Assembly: GCA_963784885.1 (NCBI GenBank)
Contig: CAWATA010000005.1
Span: 310,001-374,000 of the forward strand
Source: RHKX01 sp963784885
GTDB taxonomy: Bacteria > Actinomycetota > Thermoleophilia > Solirubrobacterales > 70-9
DNA: 64,000 bases
Direction: 5' to 3'
The notes beneath the pieces are model-generated. The model was given only the letters and a program-made list of their open reading frames with translations. It had not been told where the DNA came from and did no database searches. How positions within the stretch are numbered: the stretch's first letter is position 1; every line of letters starts with the position of its first letter. Both the position numbers and the translations under genes were made by a program. Shown one piece after another: positions 24,497-33,681 of the stretch.

Positions 24497-25945
24497 TCAG
24501 GCGCCCAGGTTGATCATCACGTGCTTGATCTCGGTGTAGTCCTCGACCGAGTAGATGCTCATGTCCTTGCCGTAGCCGGACTCCTTGTAGCCGCCGTGGG
24601 GCATCTCGTTGGCCATGGTGAGGTGATCGTTCACCCAGACGCAGCCGAAGCGGATCGCGTTGGTGACGCGCATCGCGCGGCCGACGTCGCTCGTCCAGAC
24701 CGAGGCCGCCAAGCCGTAGCGGGTGCCGTTGGCCCACTCGATCGCCTTCGCCTCGTCGTCGAAGCGCTGGACGGTGATGACCGGGCCGAAGATCTCCGAC
24801 TGGACCATCTCGTCGTCCTGGTGGAGGTTGGCGACGACCGTGGGCTCGACGAAGTAGCCGGGCAGGTCGGGCACGCCGCCGCCGGTGACGATCTCGGCGT
24901 GGTCGGGCCGGCGGGCGAGGAAGCCCTCGACCCGCTCGCGCTGGCGCTCCGAGTTGACCGGGCCGAGCGTCGTGGCCTCGTCGAAGGTGTCGCCGGTCAC
25001 GTAGTTGGCCTTCGCCTGGTCGGCGAGGCCGGCGACGACGTCGTCGTAGACGCCCGGGGCGGCGAGGACGCGAGTCGCGGCCGTGCAGTCCTGGCCGGCG
25101 TTGTAGTAGCCGCAGGCCGCGATCGTCTCCATCGCCAGCTCCATGTCGGCGTCGTCGAAGACGATCACCGGCGCCTTGCCGCCGAGCTCGAGGTGCACGC
25201 GCTTGAGGGAGTCCGCCGCGGCACGGGCGATCCACTTGCCGGTCTCGGGAGACCCGGTGAGCGAGACCATGTCGACCTCGGGGTGGGTGACGAGCGTCGA
25301 ACCGGCCGGCTGTCCGAGCCCGCCGATCACGTTGAGCACGCCCGGGGGGAAGACGTCGGCTGCGAGCTCGGCCAGCTTCAAGGTCGCGATCGGCGTCGTC
25401 TCGGCCGGCTTCAGGACGGTCGTGCACCCGGCCGCCAGCGCCGGGCCGATCTTCCAGACGGCCATCATCAGCGGGTAGTTCCAGGGGGCGATCTGGCCGA
25501 CGACGCCGGCCGGCTCGCGGCGGATGATCGAAGTCTTGTTCTCGACGTACTCGCCGGCGGCGCTGCCGGGGAGCACCCGGGCGGCGCCGGCGAAGAACCG
25601 GAGCTGGTCGGCCATCGCCGGGATCTCGTCCTCCTTGAAGACGTCCCGCGGCTTTCCCGCGTCGGTCGCCTCGAGGTCGGCGAGCAGGTCGGCGTTCTCC
25701 TCGACGACGTCGGCGAGCCGGAACAGCGCCTTCGCCCGCTCACCCGGCGTGGTCGCCGCCCAGCCGTCGAAGGCACGGCGGGCGGCGCGGACCGCCCGGT
25801 CGACGTCCTCGGCCGTCGACAGCGGCGCCTCGGCGAAGACCTCGCCGGTCGCCGGGTTCACGACCGAGTCGGTCGCGCCGTCGGCGGCGTCGGCGAGGTC
25901 GCCGTCGATGAAGTTCCGCACCTTCGTCTTCTCCGCGGTGGCCAT
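24497..25945 (-). CDS. Gamma-aminobutyraldehyde dehydrogenase-like aldehyde dehydrogenase
   Basis: 482 residues. Catalytic Cys lies in NAGQDCTAATRVL, the general-base Glu in LELGGKAPVIVF, with APWNYPLMMAVWKIGPAL and the C-terminal EMPHGGYKESGYGKDMS. The QDC-T-A pattern and C-terminus resemble PatD/Prr enzymes that oxidise 4-aminobutanal to GABA. This fits its operon: aminotransferase, PucR regulator and alanine dehydrogenase upstream. ATG 25945 has AAGGAG in front. Betaine- or aminopropanal dehydrogenase activity is an alternative. Confidence 0.88.
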   Translation of the reverse strand: MATAEKTKVRNFIDGDLADAADGATDSVVNPATGEVFAEAPLSTAEDVDRAVRAARRAFDGWAATTPGERAKALFRLADVVEENADLLADLEATDAGKPRDVFKEDEIPAMADQLRFFAGAARVLPGSAAGEYVENKTSIIRREPAGVVGQIAPWNYPLMMAVWKIGPALAAGCTTVLKPAETTPIATLKLAELAADVFPPGVLNVIGGLGQPAGSTLVTHPEVDMVSLTGSPETGKWIARAAADSLKRVHLELGGKAPVIVFDDADMELAMETIAACGYYNAGQDCTAATRVLAAPGVYDDVVAGLADQAKANYVTGDTFDEATTLGPVNSERQRERVEGFLARRPDHAEIVTGGGVPDLPGYFVEPTVVANLHQDDEMVQSEIFGPVITVQRFDDEAKAIEWANGTRYGLAASVWTSDVGRAMRVTNAIRFGCVWVNDHLTMANEMPHGGYKESGYGKDMSIYSVEDYTEIKHVMINLGA

Positions 25946-25970
25946 GTTCGATTCTCCTTTCAGCCCGCGC

Positions 25971-27092
25971 TCAGGCGATCCCGAGCGCTTCCTTGACCGG
26001 CACGTACTCGGACCCGACTCCCTCGGCGACGCCCGGATGGGTGACCTTGCCCGCGGCGACGTTGACGCCGGGCCAGAGGCCGGGGTCCTTGGCGAGGGCG
26101 CCCTCGACGCCGTTGTCGGCGAGCGAGAGGACGTAGGGAAGCGTCGCGTTCGTCAGCGCCTGAGTGGAGGTGATCGGCACCGCTCCCGGCATGTTCGCCA
26201 CGCAGTAGTGGGTGATCCCGTCGATCTCGTAGACCGGATCGCTGTGCGTGGTCGGCCTCGAGGTCTCGAAGCATCCGCCCTGGTCGATCGCGACGTCGAC
26301 GAGGACCGCGTTCTTCTTCATCAGCGCGAGCTGGTCGCGCTTGATGACGTGCGGAGCCCGGGCGCCCTGGACGAGGACGGCGCCGATCACGAGGTCGACC
26401 CGCGGCAGCATCTCCTCGATCGACAGCGTCGAGCTGAAGACGGTGGACAGCGAGCCGGCGAACTGCAGGTCGGCGCGCCGGAGCGCGTCGATACTGAGGT
26501 CGAACAGGAATACGTCGGCCGCCATGCCGACAGCCATCTGGGCGGCGTTGATGCCGACGGCGCCGGCGCCGATCACCATCACGTTCGCCGCGGCCACGCC
26601 CGGCACGCCGCCGAGCAGGATGCCGCGGCCGCCCATCGGCTTCTCGAGAAAGAACGCGCCGGCCTGGGTGGCGATCCGGCCGGCGATCTCGCTCATCGGC
26701 GCGAGCAGCGGCAGCCTTCCGGCTGCGTCCTCGACGGTCTCGTAGGCGATGCAGGTCGCACCCGACCCGCACAGCCCCCGGGTCAGGTCCGGCGCCGGCG
26801 CCAGATGCAGATACGTGAACAGCGTCTGGTCCGGCCGCAGCATCTCGACCTCGACGGCCTGGGGCTCCTTGACGCCGAGCAGCATCTCCGACTCGGCGAA
26901 GACCTCCTCGGCCGAGTCGACGATCCGGGCGCCCTGCGCCTCGTAGTCGGCATCGGCGATCGCGCTGCCCTCCCCCGCCCCCTTCTGGATCAGCACCTCG
27001 TGACCGTGCTCGGCGAGCTCACGGGCGCCGACTGCGGTCAGCGCGACGCGGTACTCCTCCTCCTTGATCTCGGTGGGGACTCCAACCTTCAT
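25971..27092 (-). CDS. ald: Alanine dehydrogenase
   Basis: 373 residues, typical length. N-terminus MKVGVPTEIKEEEYRVALTA; a Rossmann segment with VIGAGAVGINAAQMAVGM; C-terminal THYCVANMPGAVPITSTQAL. It interconverts L-alanine and pyruvate plus ammonium with NAD. In this operon it could regenerate pyruvate as amino acceptor for the neighbouring aminotransferase, releasing amine nitrogen as ammonium. ATG 27092 has GGAGAGAG upstream. Confidence 0.95.
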   Translation of the reverse strand: MKVGVPTEIKEEEYRVALTAVGARELAEHGHEVLIQKGAGEGSAIADADYEAQGARIVDSAEEVFAESEMLLGVKEPQAVEVEMLRPDQTLFTYLHLAPAPDLTRGLCGSGATCIAYETVEDAAGRLPLLAPMSEIAGRIATQAGAFFLEKPMGGRGILLGGVPGVAAANVMVIGAGAVGINAAQMAVGMAADVFLFDLSIDALRRADLQFAGSLSTVFSSTLSIEEMLPRVDLVIGAVLVQGARAPHVIKRDQLALMKKNAVLVDVAIDQGGCFETSRPTTHSDPVYEIDGITHYCVANMPGAVPITSTQALTNATLPYVLSLADNGVEGALAKDPGLWPGVNVAAGKVTHPGVAEGVGSEYVPVKEALGIA

Positions 27093-27128
27093 CTCTCTCC
27101 TCTTTCCATTTCGGTGGTCGGTTCGGGG

Positions 27129-28679
27129 CTACCTGACGAGTTCGCGGGCTCGAAGTGCGAGCCAAAGCTCGATCCTGTCCTGAGCGTGACTCAGGTCACG
27201 TCCGGTCAACTCCTCGATCCTGCGGATCCGGTAGCGGAGCGTATGCCGGTGGCAGTAGAGGTCGCGTGCCGCCCGCTCCCACTGACCGTTGCGCTCGATG
27301 AACGCCTCGAGCGAGCGCAGCAGCTCCGGGCCGTACTCCCCCTCTCCCTCGGAGATCGGCCCGAGCAGGTTCTCAGAGTAGGTGCGCAGCGCGTCGTCGT
27401 CCTGCAGCGACAGCAGCAGCGTGAAGGCGCCGAGGTCCCGGTGGGAGGCGACATCGGGGGCATGACCGTTGGCCATCGCCGTCGCCTCGAGCGCGCAGCG
27501 AGCCTCATGGAAGGCGCGGCGCAGCCCCGCCACCTGCGACGGCCGGCTCGCCGCCGCCCTGACCTTGCGGCCCGAGGTCGCGAGCGCGTCGCGGCCCTCG
27601 CGGGCCAGCTCGACCGGATCGCGGTCGCCGGGATCGACGATCGCACAGAGCAGCGGCCTGCCCGCCGCGCCGTTGACGGCGACGAGCGATGGGACCGCGA
27701 GAGCGTCCGTCAGGATCGCGAGGTCGTCGGTCGACTCCTCGAGCTCGTAGAGCATGACGGCGACCCGGCCCTCGATCCCGAACGGCTGCAGGCGCCCGCG
27801 CAGCTCCTCGTCTCCGAGCTGGCCGCCGAGCGCCTCGGCGAGAACGTCACCGGCGAGGCGTCGCTCGGTCTCGCGAACGGACCGCTGCCGCATCATCTCG
27901 AGTGCGACCACCATCGCAGCCTGACGGGCGAGCAGCCGCTCGAGATCACCGACGGATCCGGTCCGGCGTGCGAGCACGAGCCAGTGACCGCGGCCGCCGC
28001 GGCCACCGAGCGGCACCGGGACCGCGACGGCACGCCCGGCCAGCGAACCGCGCTCGGCCACGAACATCGCCTGCCTGCCCGCCTCCGAGCGCTCGTTCAC
28101 CTCGACCCGGATGTCGGAGGCGGCCTGCCGGGAGAAGCCCCGTTCCTGCGGATGGCGGGCGAGCTCGCCACCGCGGTCGTCGAGCAGCATCGCCGCGCCG
28201 GAGACCGATTCGGCGATCGCCCGCATCACCTCGGGCAACCCGCGCTCGGCGAGGACGAGGCCCTCGAGCAGCGCATGCACCTCGATGCTGCGTTCGAGCG
28301 CCTGGTAGCCCTCGTTGATCAAACGGGTCGACGCCCACCGGGTGATCGCGATGAAAGGCAGCTCGAACGGCAACTCGAACAGCGGCAGCCCGCGGGATTC
28401 GGCCTCCTCGACCAGAGCCGTCGGCATCGCGGCGTGATCGAGGCCGACGGCGAGCCCGAGCCCGGCCGCCCCGGCCTCCGAGAGCAAGCGGACGAAGCGG
28501 CGCTGGCGCGCCGCGGTCTTCAGGTTGATCCCGTTCGTCAGCAGCAGCTCGCCTCCCGAAAGGAACCGGGTCGGGTCGTCGAGCTCGCTGATGTGGACCC
28601 AGCGGATCGGGTTGTCCGTCACGCCCTCGACCGCCATCTCGAGGTCGAACTCGTCGAGGAGGCTGCGAACGGTCAGCAT
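27129..28679 (-). CDS. PucR-family transcriptional regulator
   Basis: 516 residues. N-terminal PucR sensory domain (about 1-120: VTDNPIRWVHISELDDPTRF), central GGDEF-like/CdaR-type region, and a C-terminal PucR helix-turn-helix (about 460-510: GQWERAARDLYCHRHTLRYR). PucR proteins are usually activators of purine, amine or amino-acid catabolism. It lies inside the amine operon, 32 bp after the aminotransferase, and is the best candidate to bind the motif array in the divergent promoter region at 30148-30235. Confidence 0.9.
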   Translation of the reverse strand: MLTVRSLLDEFDLEMAVEGVTDNPIRWVHISELDDPTRFLSGGELLLTNGINLKTAARQRRFVRLLSEAGAAGLGLAVGLDHAAMPTALVEEAESRGLPLFELPFELPFIAITRWASTRLINEGYQALERSIEVHALLEGLVLAERGLPEVMRAIAESVSGAAMLLDDRGGELARHPQERGFSRQAASDIRVEVNERSEAGRQAMFVAERGSLAGRAVAVPVPLGGRGGRGHWLVLARRTGSVGDLERLLARQAAMVVALEMMRQRSVRETERRLAGDVLAEALGGQLGDEELRGRLQPFGIEGRVAVMLYELEESTDDLAILTDALAVPSLVAVNGAAGRPLLCAIVDPGDRDPVELAREGRDALATSGRKVRAAASRPSQVAGLRRAFHEARCALEATAMANGHAPDVASHRDLGAFTLLLSLQDDDALRTYSENLLGPISEGEGEYGPELLRSLEAFIERNGQWERAARDLYCHRHTLRYRIRRIEELTGRDLSHAQDRIELWLALRARELVR

Positions 28680-28711
28680 GGTCGCGGGGGCGTGGGGCCC
28701 GGCGCTCGGGA

Positions 28712-30115
28712 CTACTCGCCCTGGACCTTCCGCCAGGCCTCCTCGAGCACGTCACGGAGGACCGTTCCGATCTCCTCGAACTGCTCGGGCCCGCAGGTCA
28801 GCGGCGGGGCGAGCTGGATGACGGGGTCGCCGCGGTCGTCCGCCCGGCAGATCAGGCCGCGGCGGTAGAGCTCGCCGGAGAGGAACCCGCGCAGCAGCCA
28901 CTCGGACTCGTCGTGGTCGAAGCCCTCCAGCGTCTCGCGGTCCTTGACGAGCTCGATCGCCTGGAAGTAGCCCGCGCCGCGAACGTCGCCGACGATCGGA
29001 ATGTCGCGCAGGTCCTCGAGCATCTGCCGGAACTCGGCCTCGTTGGCGCGGACGTGGCCGCAGAGGTCCTCCTCGGCGAAGACGTCGAGGTTGCGGAGCG
29101 CGACCGCGGCCGCCACGGGATGCCCGCCGAACGTCGAGCCGTGGGCGAACGATGCGGCACCGGTCGAGAACGGCTCATACACCTCCTCGGAGGCGATCAT
29201 CGCCCCCATCGGGATGTAGGCGCCGGTCAGCGCCTTCGCCGTCGTGATGATGTCCGGCTGGTACTCGTAGCGCTGGGCGCCGAAGTAGTGGCCGAGCCGT
29301 CCCCAGGAGCAGATCACCTCGTCGGAGATCAGCAGCACGCCGAACTCGTCGCAGATCTCGCGGACCCGCTGGAAGTAACCCTCCTGCGGCGGGATGCAGC
29401 CGCCGGCGTTCTGGAGCGGCTCGAGGATCACGGCCGCGACGGTGTCGGGCCCCTCGAACTCGATCCTGTCGCGCAGGCGCTCGGCGGCCCAGAGGTTGTC
29501 GCGGTCGGCGGGCCAGCGCAGGTGGTTGGTGTTCGGGACGTGCGAGCCGCCGGGCATCGACGGCTCGAACGGGACCTTGAGCGGAGTGATGCCGGTCGCC
29601 GTGAGCGCCCCCATCGTCGTACCGTGATAGGCGACCTCGCGAGAGATGATCTTGTGCCGCTGGCCGCGGCCATGAACGCGGTGCCAGTTGCGGGCGACCT
29701 TGATCGCCGCCTCGACCGCCTCCGACCCGGAGTTCGTGAAGAAGACGTGATTGAGGTCCCCGGGGGTCAGCTCGGCGATGCGCTCGGCCAGCTCGATCGA
29801 GCGGGGGTGCGCGTAACTCCAGTTCGTGTAGAAGTCGAGCTCCTTGATCTGCGCCGCCGCGGCCTCGCCGTAATCGGCCCGGCCGTGGCCGGCGTTGCAG
29901 CAGAACAGGGCGCTGAGGCCGTCGAGGTAGCGGTTGCCGTGGTCGTCCCATACGTAGGGACCATCGGCGCGAGCGATGATCGGGATCTCGTGCTGGTCGT
30001 CGTAGCCACCCATCCGCGAGAAGTGCATCCAGAGGTGCTTGCGGGCGACCTCCTGCAGGTTCGAGCCTGCGTCACCGGTCTGCGGATGGACGTCCTGGGG
30101 GGTGCTGACAGCCAC
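28712..30115 (-). CDS. Class III aminotransferase (putrescine/omega-amino acid-pyruvate type)
   Basis: 467 residues from GTG 30115. The PLP lysine lies in ITTAKALTGAYIPMGA; other signatures are FTNSGSEAVEAAIKVAR and LLISDEVICSWGRLGHYFG. The closest recognisable relatives are SpuC-like putrescine-pyruvate and omega-amino acid-pyruvate aminotransferases. The pathway context (polyamine-type transporter, aminobutyraldehyde dehydrogenase, alanine dehydrogenase) fits putrescine transamination to 4-aminobutanal plus alanine. First gene of the four-gene minus-strand operon. Confidence 0.9.
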   Translation of the reverse strand: MAVSTPQDVHPQTGDAGSNLQEVARKHLWMHFSRMGGYDDQHEIPIIARADGPYVWDDHGNRYLDGLSALFCCNAGHGRADYGEAAAAQIKELDFYTNWSYAHPRSIELAERIAELTPGDLNHVFFTNSGSEAVEAAIKVARNWHRVHGRGQRHKIISREVAYHGTTMGALTATGITPLKVPFEPSMPGGSHVPNTNHLRWPADRDNLWAAERLRDRIEFEGPDTVAAVILEPLQNAGGCIPPQEGYFQRVREICDEFGVLLISDEVICSWGRLGHYFGAQRYEYQPDIITTAKALTGAYIPMGAMIASEEVYEPFSTGAASFAHGSTFGGHPVAAAVALRNLDVFAEEDLCGHVRANEAEFRQMLEDLRDIPIVGDVRGAGYFQAIELVKDRETLEGFDHDESEWLLRGFLSGELYRRGLICRADDRGDPVIQLAPPLTCGPEQFEEIGTVLRDVLEEAWRKVQGE

Positions 30116-30147
30116 GATCCCAACTCTCTTTCATGGTCGACTCGACG

Positions 30148-30235
30148 CTTTGAACAAAGGTAGAACGTCGATTTAGAGGGCACAACCGAGATTTGGTTCA
30201 AGGCCCGAATCAGCGATTGTACGCCTTGTACAACC
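30148..30235. promoter_or_regulatory. Three copies of a CTTGnACAA-like palindrome, candidate PucR operators
   Basis: CTTTGAACAAAG (30148-30159), TTTGGTTCAAGG (30192-30203; inverse reads CCTTGAACCAAA) and CCTTGTACAACC (30224-30235). Centres are 44 and 32 bp apart, close to four and three helical turns. The array fills the divergent region between the aminotransferase operon and the transporter operon, one of which encodes a PucR regulator. Confidence 0.45.
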
Positions 30236-30390
30236 GATCGTCCCCCAGTTGGGACATGCGAGGATTTCCGTGGTTCCCCCTTTCGCGCAGCATTCAAAGT
30301 AGGTTAGGTTTCAGGAGGGGTTCAGTTTCCGGATCGATAGGAGGAGCTACGGAAGCAGCAACCACATCGGAGGACGATGCCCAAGCCGGA

Positions 30391-31548
30391 GTGAGCCTTA
30401 GAGGCATCACCAAGCGCTTCGGCGATTTCACCGCGGTCGATGCGATCGACCTCGACATCGAGGAAGGGGAGTTCTTCACGCTGCTCGGTCCGAGCGGTTG
30501 CGGAAAGACGACGACCTTGAGGATGATCGCCGGCTTCGAGGAGCCGAACGCGGGTCAGATCCTCGTCGGCGGCAACGACGTGGCCGGGCTTCCCGCCCAC
30601 AAGCGCCCGACCAACACCGTCTTCCAGAGCTACGCCCTGTTCCCCCACCTCACCGTCAAGCAGAACGTCGCCTACGGTCTCAACCGCAAGCGGGTGGCCA
30701 AGGACGAGATCGAGCAGCGGGTCACGCAGGAGCTGGAGCGGGTCGGCCTCGCCAACGAGGCCAACCGCAAGCCGAATCAGCTCTCCGGCGGCCAGCAGCA
30801 GCGCGTCGCCCTGGCCCGCGCCGTCGTCAACCTCCCGAAGGTCCTGCTCCTCGACGAGCCGCTCGGCGCTCTCGACCTGAAGCTGCGCAAGGGCCTTCAG
30901 CTCGAGCTCAAGCGGATCCAGCAGGACATCGGGATCACGTTCGTCTACGTCACGCACGATCAGGAAGAGGCCCTGACGATGTCCGACCGGATCGCGGTCA
31001 TGAACCGCGGCATCGTCGAGCAGGTTGCGGGACCCGTCGAGGTCTACGAGCAGCCGGCGACCACCTTCGTCGCTGGCTTCATCGGCGTCTCGAACCTGAT
31101 GCCGGGGACCGTCCGCGCCGTGCGCGGCGAGCGTGCCGAGGTCGAGCTCGAGGCTGGTGTCACCGTCGAGTCGGCGGCTCACGGTCTGTCCACCGGAGAG
31201 GTCTGCCACGCCGTGGTCCGGCCCGAGAAGCTGACGGTCAGCGACGGTCGCGGTTCCTCGCGGGTGCCCGACGGTGCCCAGAGCGTCGCCGGGGTCGTGG
31301 CGAGCTCTGTTTATCTCGGCACCGCGACTCAGCTCGTGGTCGAGCTGCGGGACGGCGCCAGGATGACGGTGCTGTGCCCGAACACCGATGAATCGGAGCG
31401 ACAGTCGCTGCCCGCGGCGGGCGCCGACGTAACGCTGTCGTGGACACCGGAGCACATCCACCTCGTTCGCGAATCCAGCGCCGAGCGGGCGACAGCCGAC
31501 CACGAGGCGCTGGCCCGCGACCGCGGCGAGGCGGCGGGGACCGTCTAG
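30391..31548 (+). CDS. potA: Polyamine-type ABC transporter ATP-binding protein
   Basis: About 385 residues. N-terminal ATPase: Walker A GPSGCGKTT, Q-loop VFQSYALFPHLT, signature LSGGQQQRVALARA, Walker B VLLLDEPLGALD, H-loop YVTHDQEEAL; C-terminal TOBE domain. It energises uptake by the PotBC-type permeases downstream. The start is uncertain: GTG 30391 gives the usual N-terminus (VSLRGITKRFGDF) but lacks a close Shine-Dalgarno, whereas ATG 30256 adds 45 unfamiliar residues. TAGGTT at 30300-30305 and AGGAGGGG just after it favour transcription starting downstream of 30256. Confidence 0.88.
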   Translation: MSLRGITKRFGDFTAVDAIDLDIEEGEFFTLLGPSGCGKTTTLRMIAGFEEPNAGQILVGGNDVAGLPAHKRPTNTVFQSYALFPHLTVKQNVAYGLNRKRVAKDEIEQRVTQELERVGLANEANRKPNQLSGGQQQRVALARAVVNLPKVLLLDEPLGALDLKLRKGLQLELKRIQQDIGITFVYVTHDQEEALTMSDRIAVMNRGIVEQVAGPVEVYEQPATTFVAGFIGVSNLMPGTVRAVRGERAEVELEAGVTVESAAHGLSTGEVCHAVVRPEKLTVSDGRGSSRVPDGAQSVAGVVASSVYLGTATQLVVELRDGARMTVLCPNTDESERQSLPAAGADVTLSWTPEHIHLVRESSAERATADHEALARDRGEAAGTV

Positions 31549-31605
31549 GACTTCGACGATGACCGAGACCCACCAGGAGAGCAATTGCCGAGGAGGCAGC
31601 ACGAA

Positions 31606-32757
31606 ATGAGAAACGGGGCAAACCACGGGGCCCGCCTGCTGGCGGCCATCGCAGTGCTGGCGGCGGCGGTGCTGCTCGCGGCCTGCGGCGGCGACGTCGG
31701 CGGCGGCAACGGCAGCGAAGACGTCACCGTCGCCGAGGCGAGCGGCGAGCCCAGCGGCGATCTGAACATCTCCAACTGGCCGTTCTACATCGACCGCGCA
31801 ACCGTGCCGGACTTCGAGAAGGAGACGGGGATCTCGGTCGAGTACAACGAGGATGTCAACGACAACTCGGCGTTCTTCGGCAAGGTCCAGCCGCAGCTCG
31901 ACCAGGGCGAGTCGGGTGGCCGGGACATCATGGTCGTCACCGACTGGATGGCCAAGAAGATGTACGACCTCGGCTATCTGCAGGACTTCGATCAGGAGGC
32001 CGTGGCGCCGGCGATGGAGAACCTTCGCGCCGAGCTCCAGGACCCCGCCTTCGATCCCGAGCGGGATTTCTCGATTCCCTGGCAGACCGGCATGACCGGA
32101 CTCGTCGTCAACAGCGCCGAGGCGCCTGACGTCACGTCGATCAACGACCTCTTCGATCCGAAGTACAAGGGCCGTGTGACGATGCTGACCGAGATGCGCG
32201 ACACGGTGCCGCTGGTCATGAAGGCCGACGGGATCGACCCCGCCGAGGCGACGACCGAGGAATGGATGGCGGCGATCGAGAAGATCCGCGAGGCGGCCGA
32301 CTCCGGCCAGATCCGCCGGTTCACCGGCAACGACTACACAAAGGATCTCGCCAACGGCGACACGGTCGCGGTGATCGGCTGGTCCGGCGACGCCGTCCAA
32401 CTCCAGGCCGACAACCCGGACATCGAGTTCGTGATGCCGGACGAGGGCTGCATGATCTGGGGCGACAACATGGTCATCCCGGTCGGCGCGCCGAACCCGA
32501 CGGCCGCCTACGAATGGATGAACTACGTCTACGAGCCCGAGAACCAGGCTCAGATCACGGCCTACAACAGCTACGTCCAGCCGGTCGACGGCGTCCAGGA
32601 GATCTTCGAGAAGGAAGATCCGGCGCTCGCCAAGGACCCGCTCGTGTTCCCCGACGAGACGTACACGGAGAACTGCTCGACGCAGGTCGATCCTCCCGGC
32701 AGCGCCGAGGACGTGGCCGACGTTGAGCGGGAGTTCCAGTCGGTCGTCACGGGCTGA
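31606..32757 (+). CDS. potD: Polyamine-type ABC transporter substrate-binding lipoprotein
   Basis: 383 residues from ATG 31606, with GAGGAGG about 9 nt upstream. A lipoprotein signal ends in the lipobox LLAACGG. The mature part is a PotD/spermidine-putrescine-binding fold (LNISNWPFYIDRATVPDFEK, DIMVVTDWMAKKMYDLGY, WGDNMVIPVGAPNP). It captures a cationic amine outside the membrane; whether it is putrescine, spermidine or a related compound is not decided by sequence. Position within a potA-D-B-C-aldehyde dehydrogenase operon supports an amine substrate that is then catabolised. Confidence 0.9.
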   Translation: MRNGANHGARLLAAIAVLAAAVLLAACGGDVGGGNGSEDVTVAEASGEPSGDLNISNWPFYIDRATVPDFEKETGISVEYNEDVNDNSAFFGKVQPQLDQGESGGRDIMVVTDWMAKKMYDLGYLQDFDQEAVAPAMENLRAELQDPAFDPERDFSIPWQTGMTGLVVNSAEAPDVTSINDLFDPKYKGRVTMLTEMRDTVPLVMKADGIDPAEATTEEWMAAIEKIREAADSGQIRRFTGNDYTKDLANGDTVAVIGWSGDAVQLQADNPDIEFVMPDEGCMIWGDNMVIPVGAPNPTAAYEWMNYVYEPENQAQITAYNSYVQPVDGVQEIFEKEDPALAKDPLVFPDETYTENCSTQVDPPGSAEDVADVEREFQSVVTG

Positions 32758-32793
32758 CCGGCGGATCTGCGGGAGGCGGCGAGGTGAGGCTCG

Positions 32794-33681
32794 ATGAGCG
32801 ATAAGGGATCGTCGAGCTCCACCCGCCGCCGCCTGCTGCCCTACGGCCTGATGGGGCCGGGGTTCATCTGGCTCGTCCTGTTCTTCGTCCTGCCGATGAT
32901 CTACATGGCGGAGCTGGCGCTGCGGTCCGGCACCCTCGAGCAGGGCTTTCAATTCACCTGGGAGTTCGCGAACTTCACCGACGCCATCTCCCGCTACGAC
33001 GAACAGTTCGTCCGCTCGCTGATCTACGCCGGCACGGCCACCGTGATCGCATTGCTGATCGCCTACCCGCTCGCCTACGCGATCGCCTTCCGCGGTGGGC
33101 GGTGGAAGAACGCGCTCCTATTCGCGGTCGTCGCGCCCTTCTTCACGACGTACCTGATCAGGACGATCGGCTGGACGACGATCCTGTCCGACGACGGGCT
33201 CGTGGTCGACACCCTGAAATCGATCGGGATCCTCGGCGAGGACGGGAGGCTGCTGGCCACTCCCGTCGCCGTCATCGCCGGCATCACCTACAACTTCCTG
33301 CCGTTCATGGTCCTGCCGATCTACGCCAGCCTCGAGCGGATCGACACCCGGCTGATCGAGGCGGCCAAGGACCTCTACTCGTCGGCGACGCAGGCGTTCC
33401 TCCGCGTAACGCTTCCGATCTCGCTGCCCGGCGTCGTTGCCGGAACGCTGCTGACCTTCATCCCCGCAGCGGGCGACTACGTCAACGCCACCTTTCTGGG
33501 CTCGGCGAACCAGTCGATGATCGGCAACGCGATCCGTTCGCTCTACATCGACCTCCGCGACTACCCGACCGCCGCTGCACTCTCGTTCATCCTGATGCTG
33601 GCGATCCTGATCATTGTTCTCATTTACATCCGGTTTGCGGGGTCGGAGGCGCTGATGGGGGATGAGGAGGACGTGAAGTGA
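32794..33681 (+). CDS. potB: Polyamine-type ABC transporter permease
   Basis: 295 residues, six predicted membrane helices (first about 18-40). The EAA loop of binding-protein-dependent permeases is visible as EAAKDLYSSATQAFLRVTLP. It pairs with the PotC-type permease whose GTG overlaps its stop. Ends DEEDVK. Confidence 0.92.
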   Translation: MSDKGSSSSTRRRLLPYGLMGPGFIWLVLFFVLPMIYMAELALRSGTLEQGFQFTWEFANFTDAISRYDEQFVRSLIYAGTATVIALLIAYPLAYAIAFRGGRWKNALLFAVVAPFFTTYLIRTIGWTTILSDDGLVVDTLKSIGILGEDGRLLATPVAVIAGITYNFLPFMVLPIYASLERIDTRLIEAAKDLYSSATQAFLRVTLPISLPGVVAGTLLTFIPAAGDYVNATFLGSANQSMIGNAIRSLYIDLRDYPTAAALSFILMLAILIIVLIYIRFAGSEALMGDEEDVK

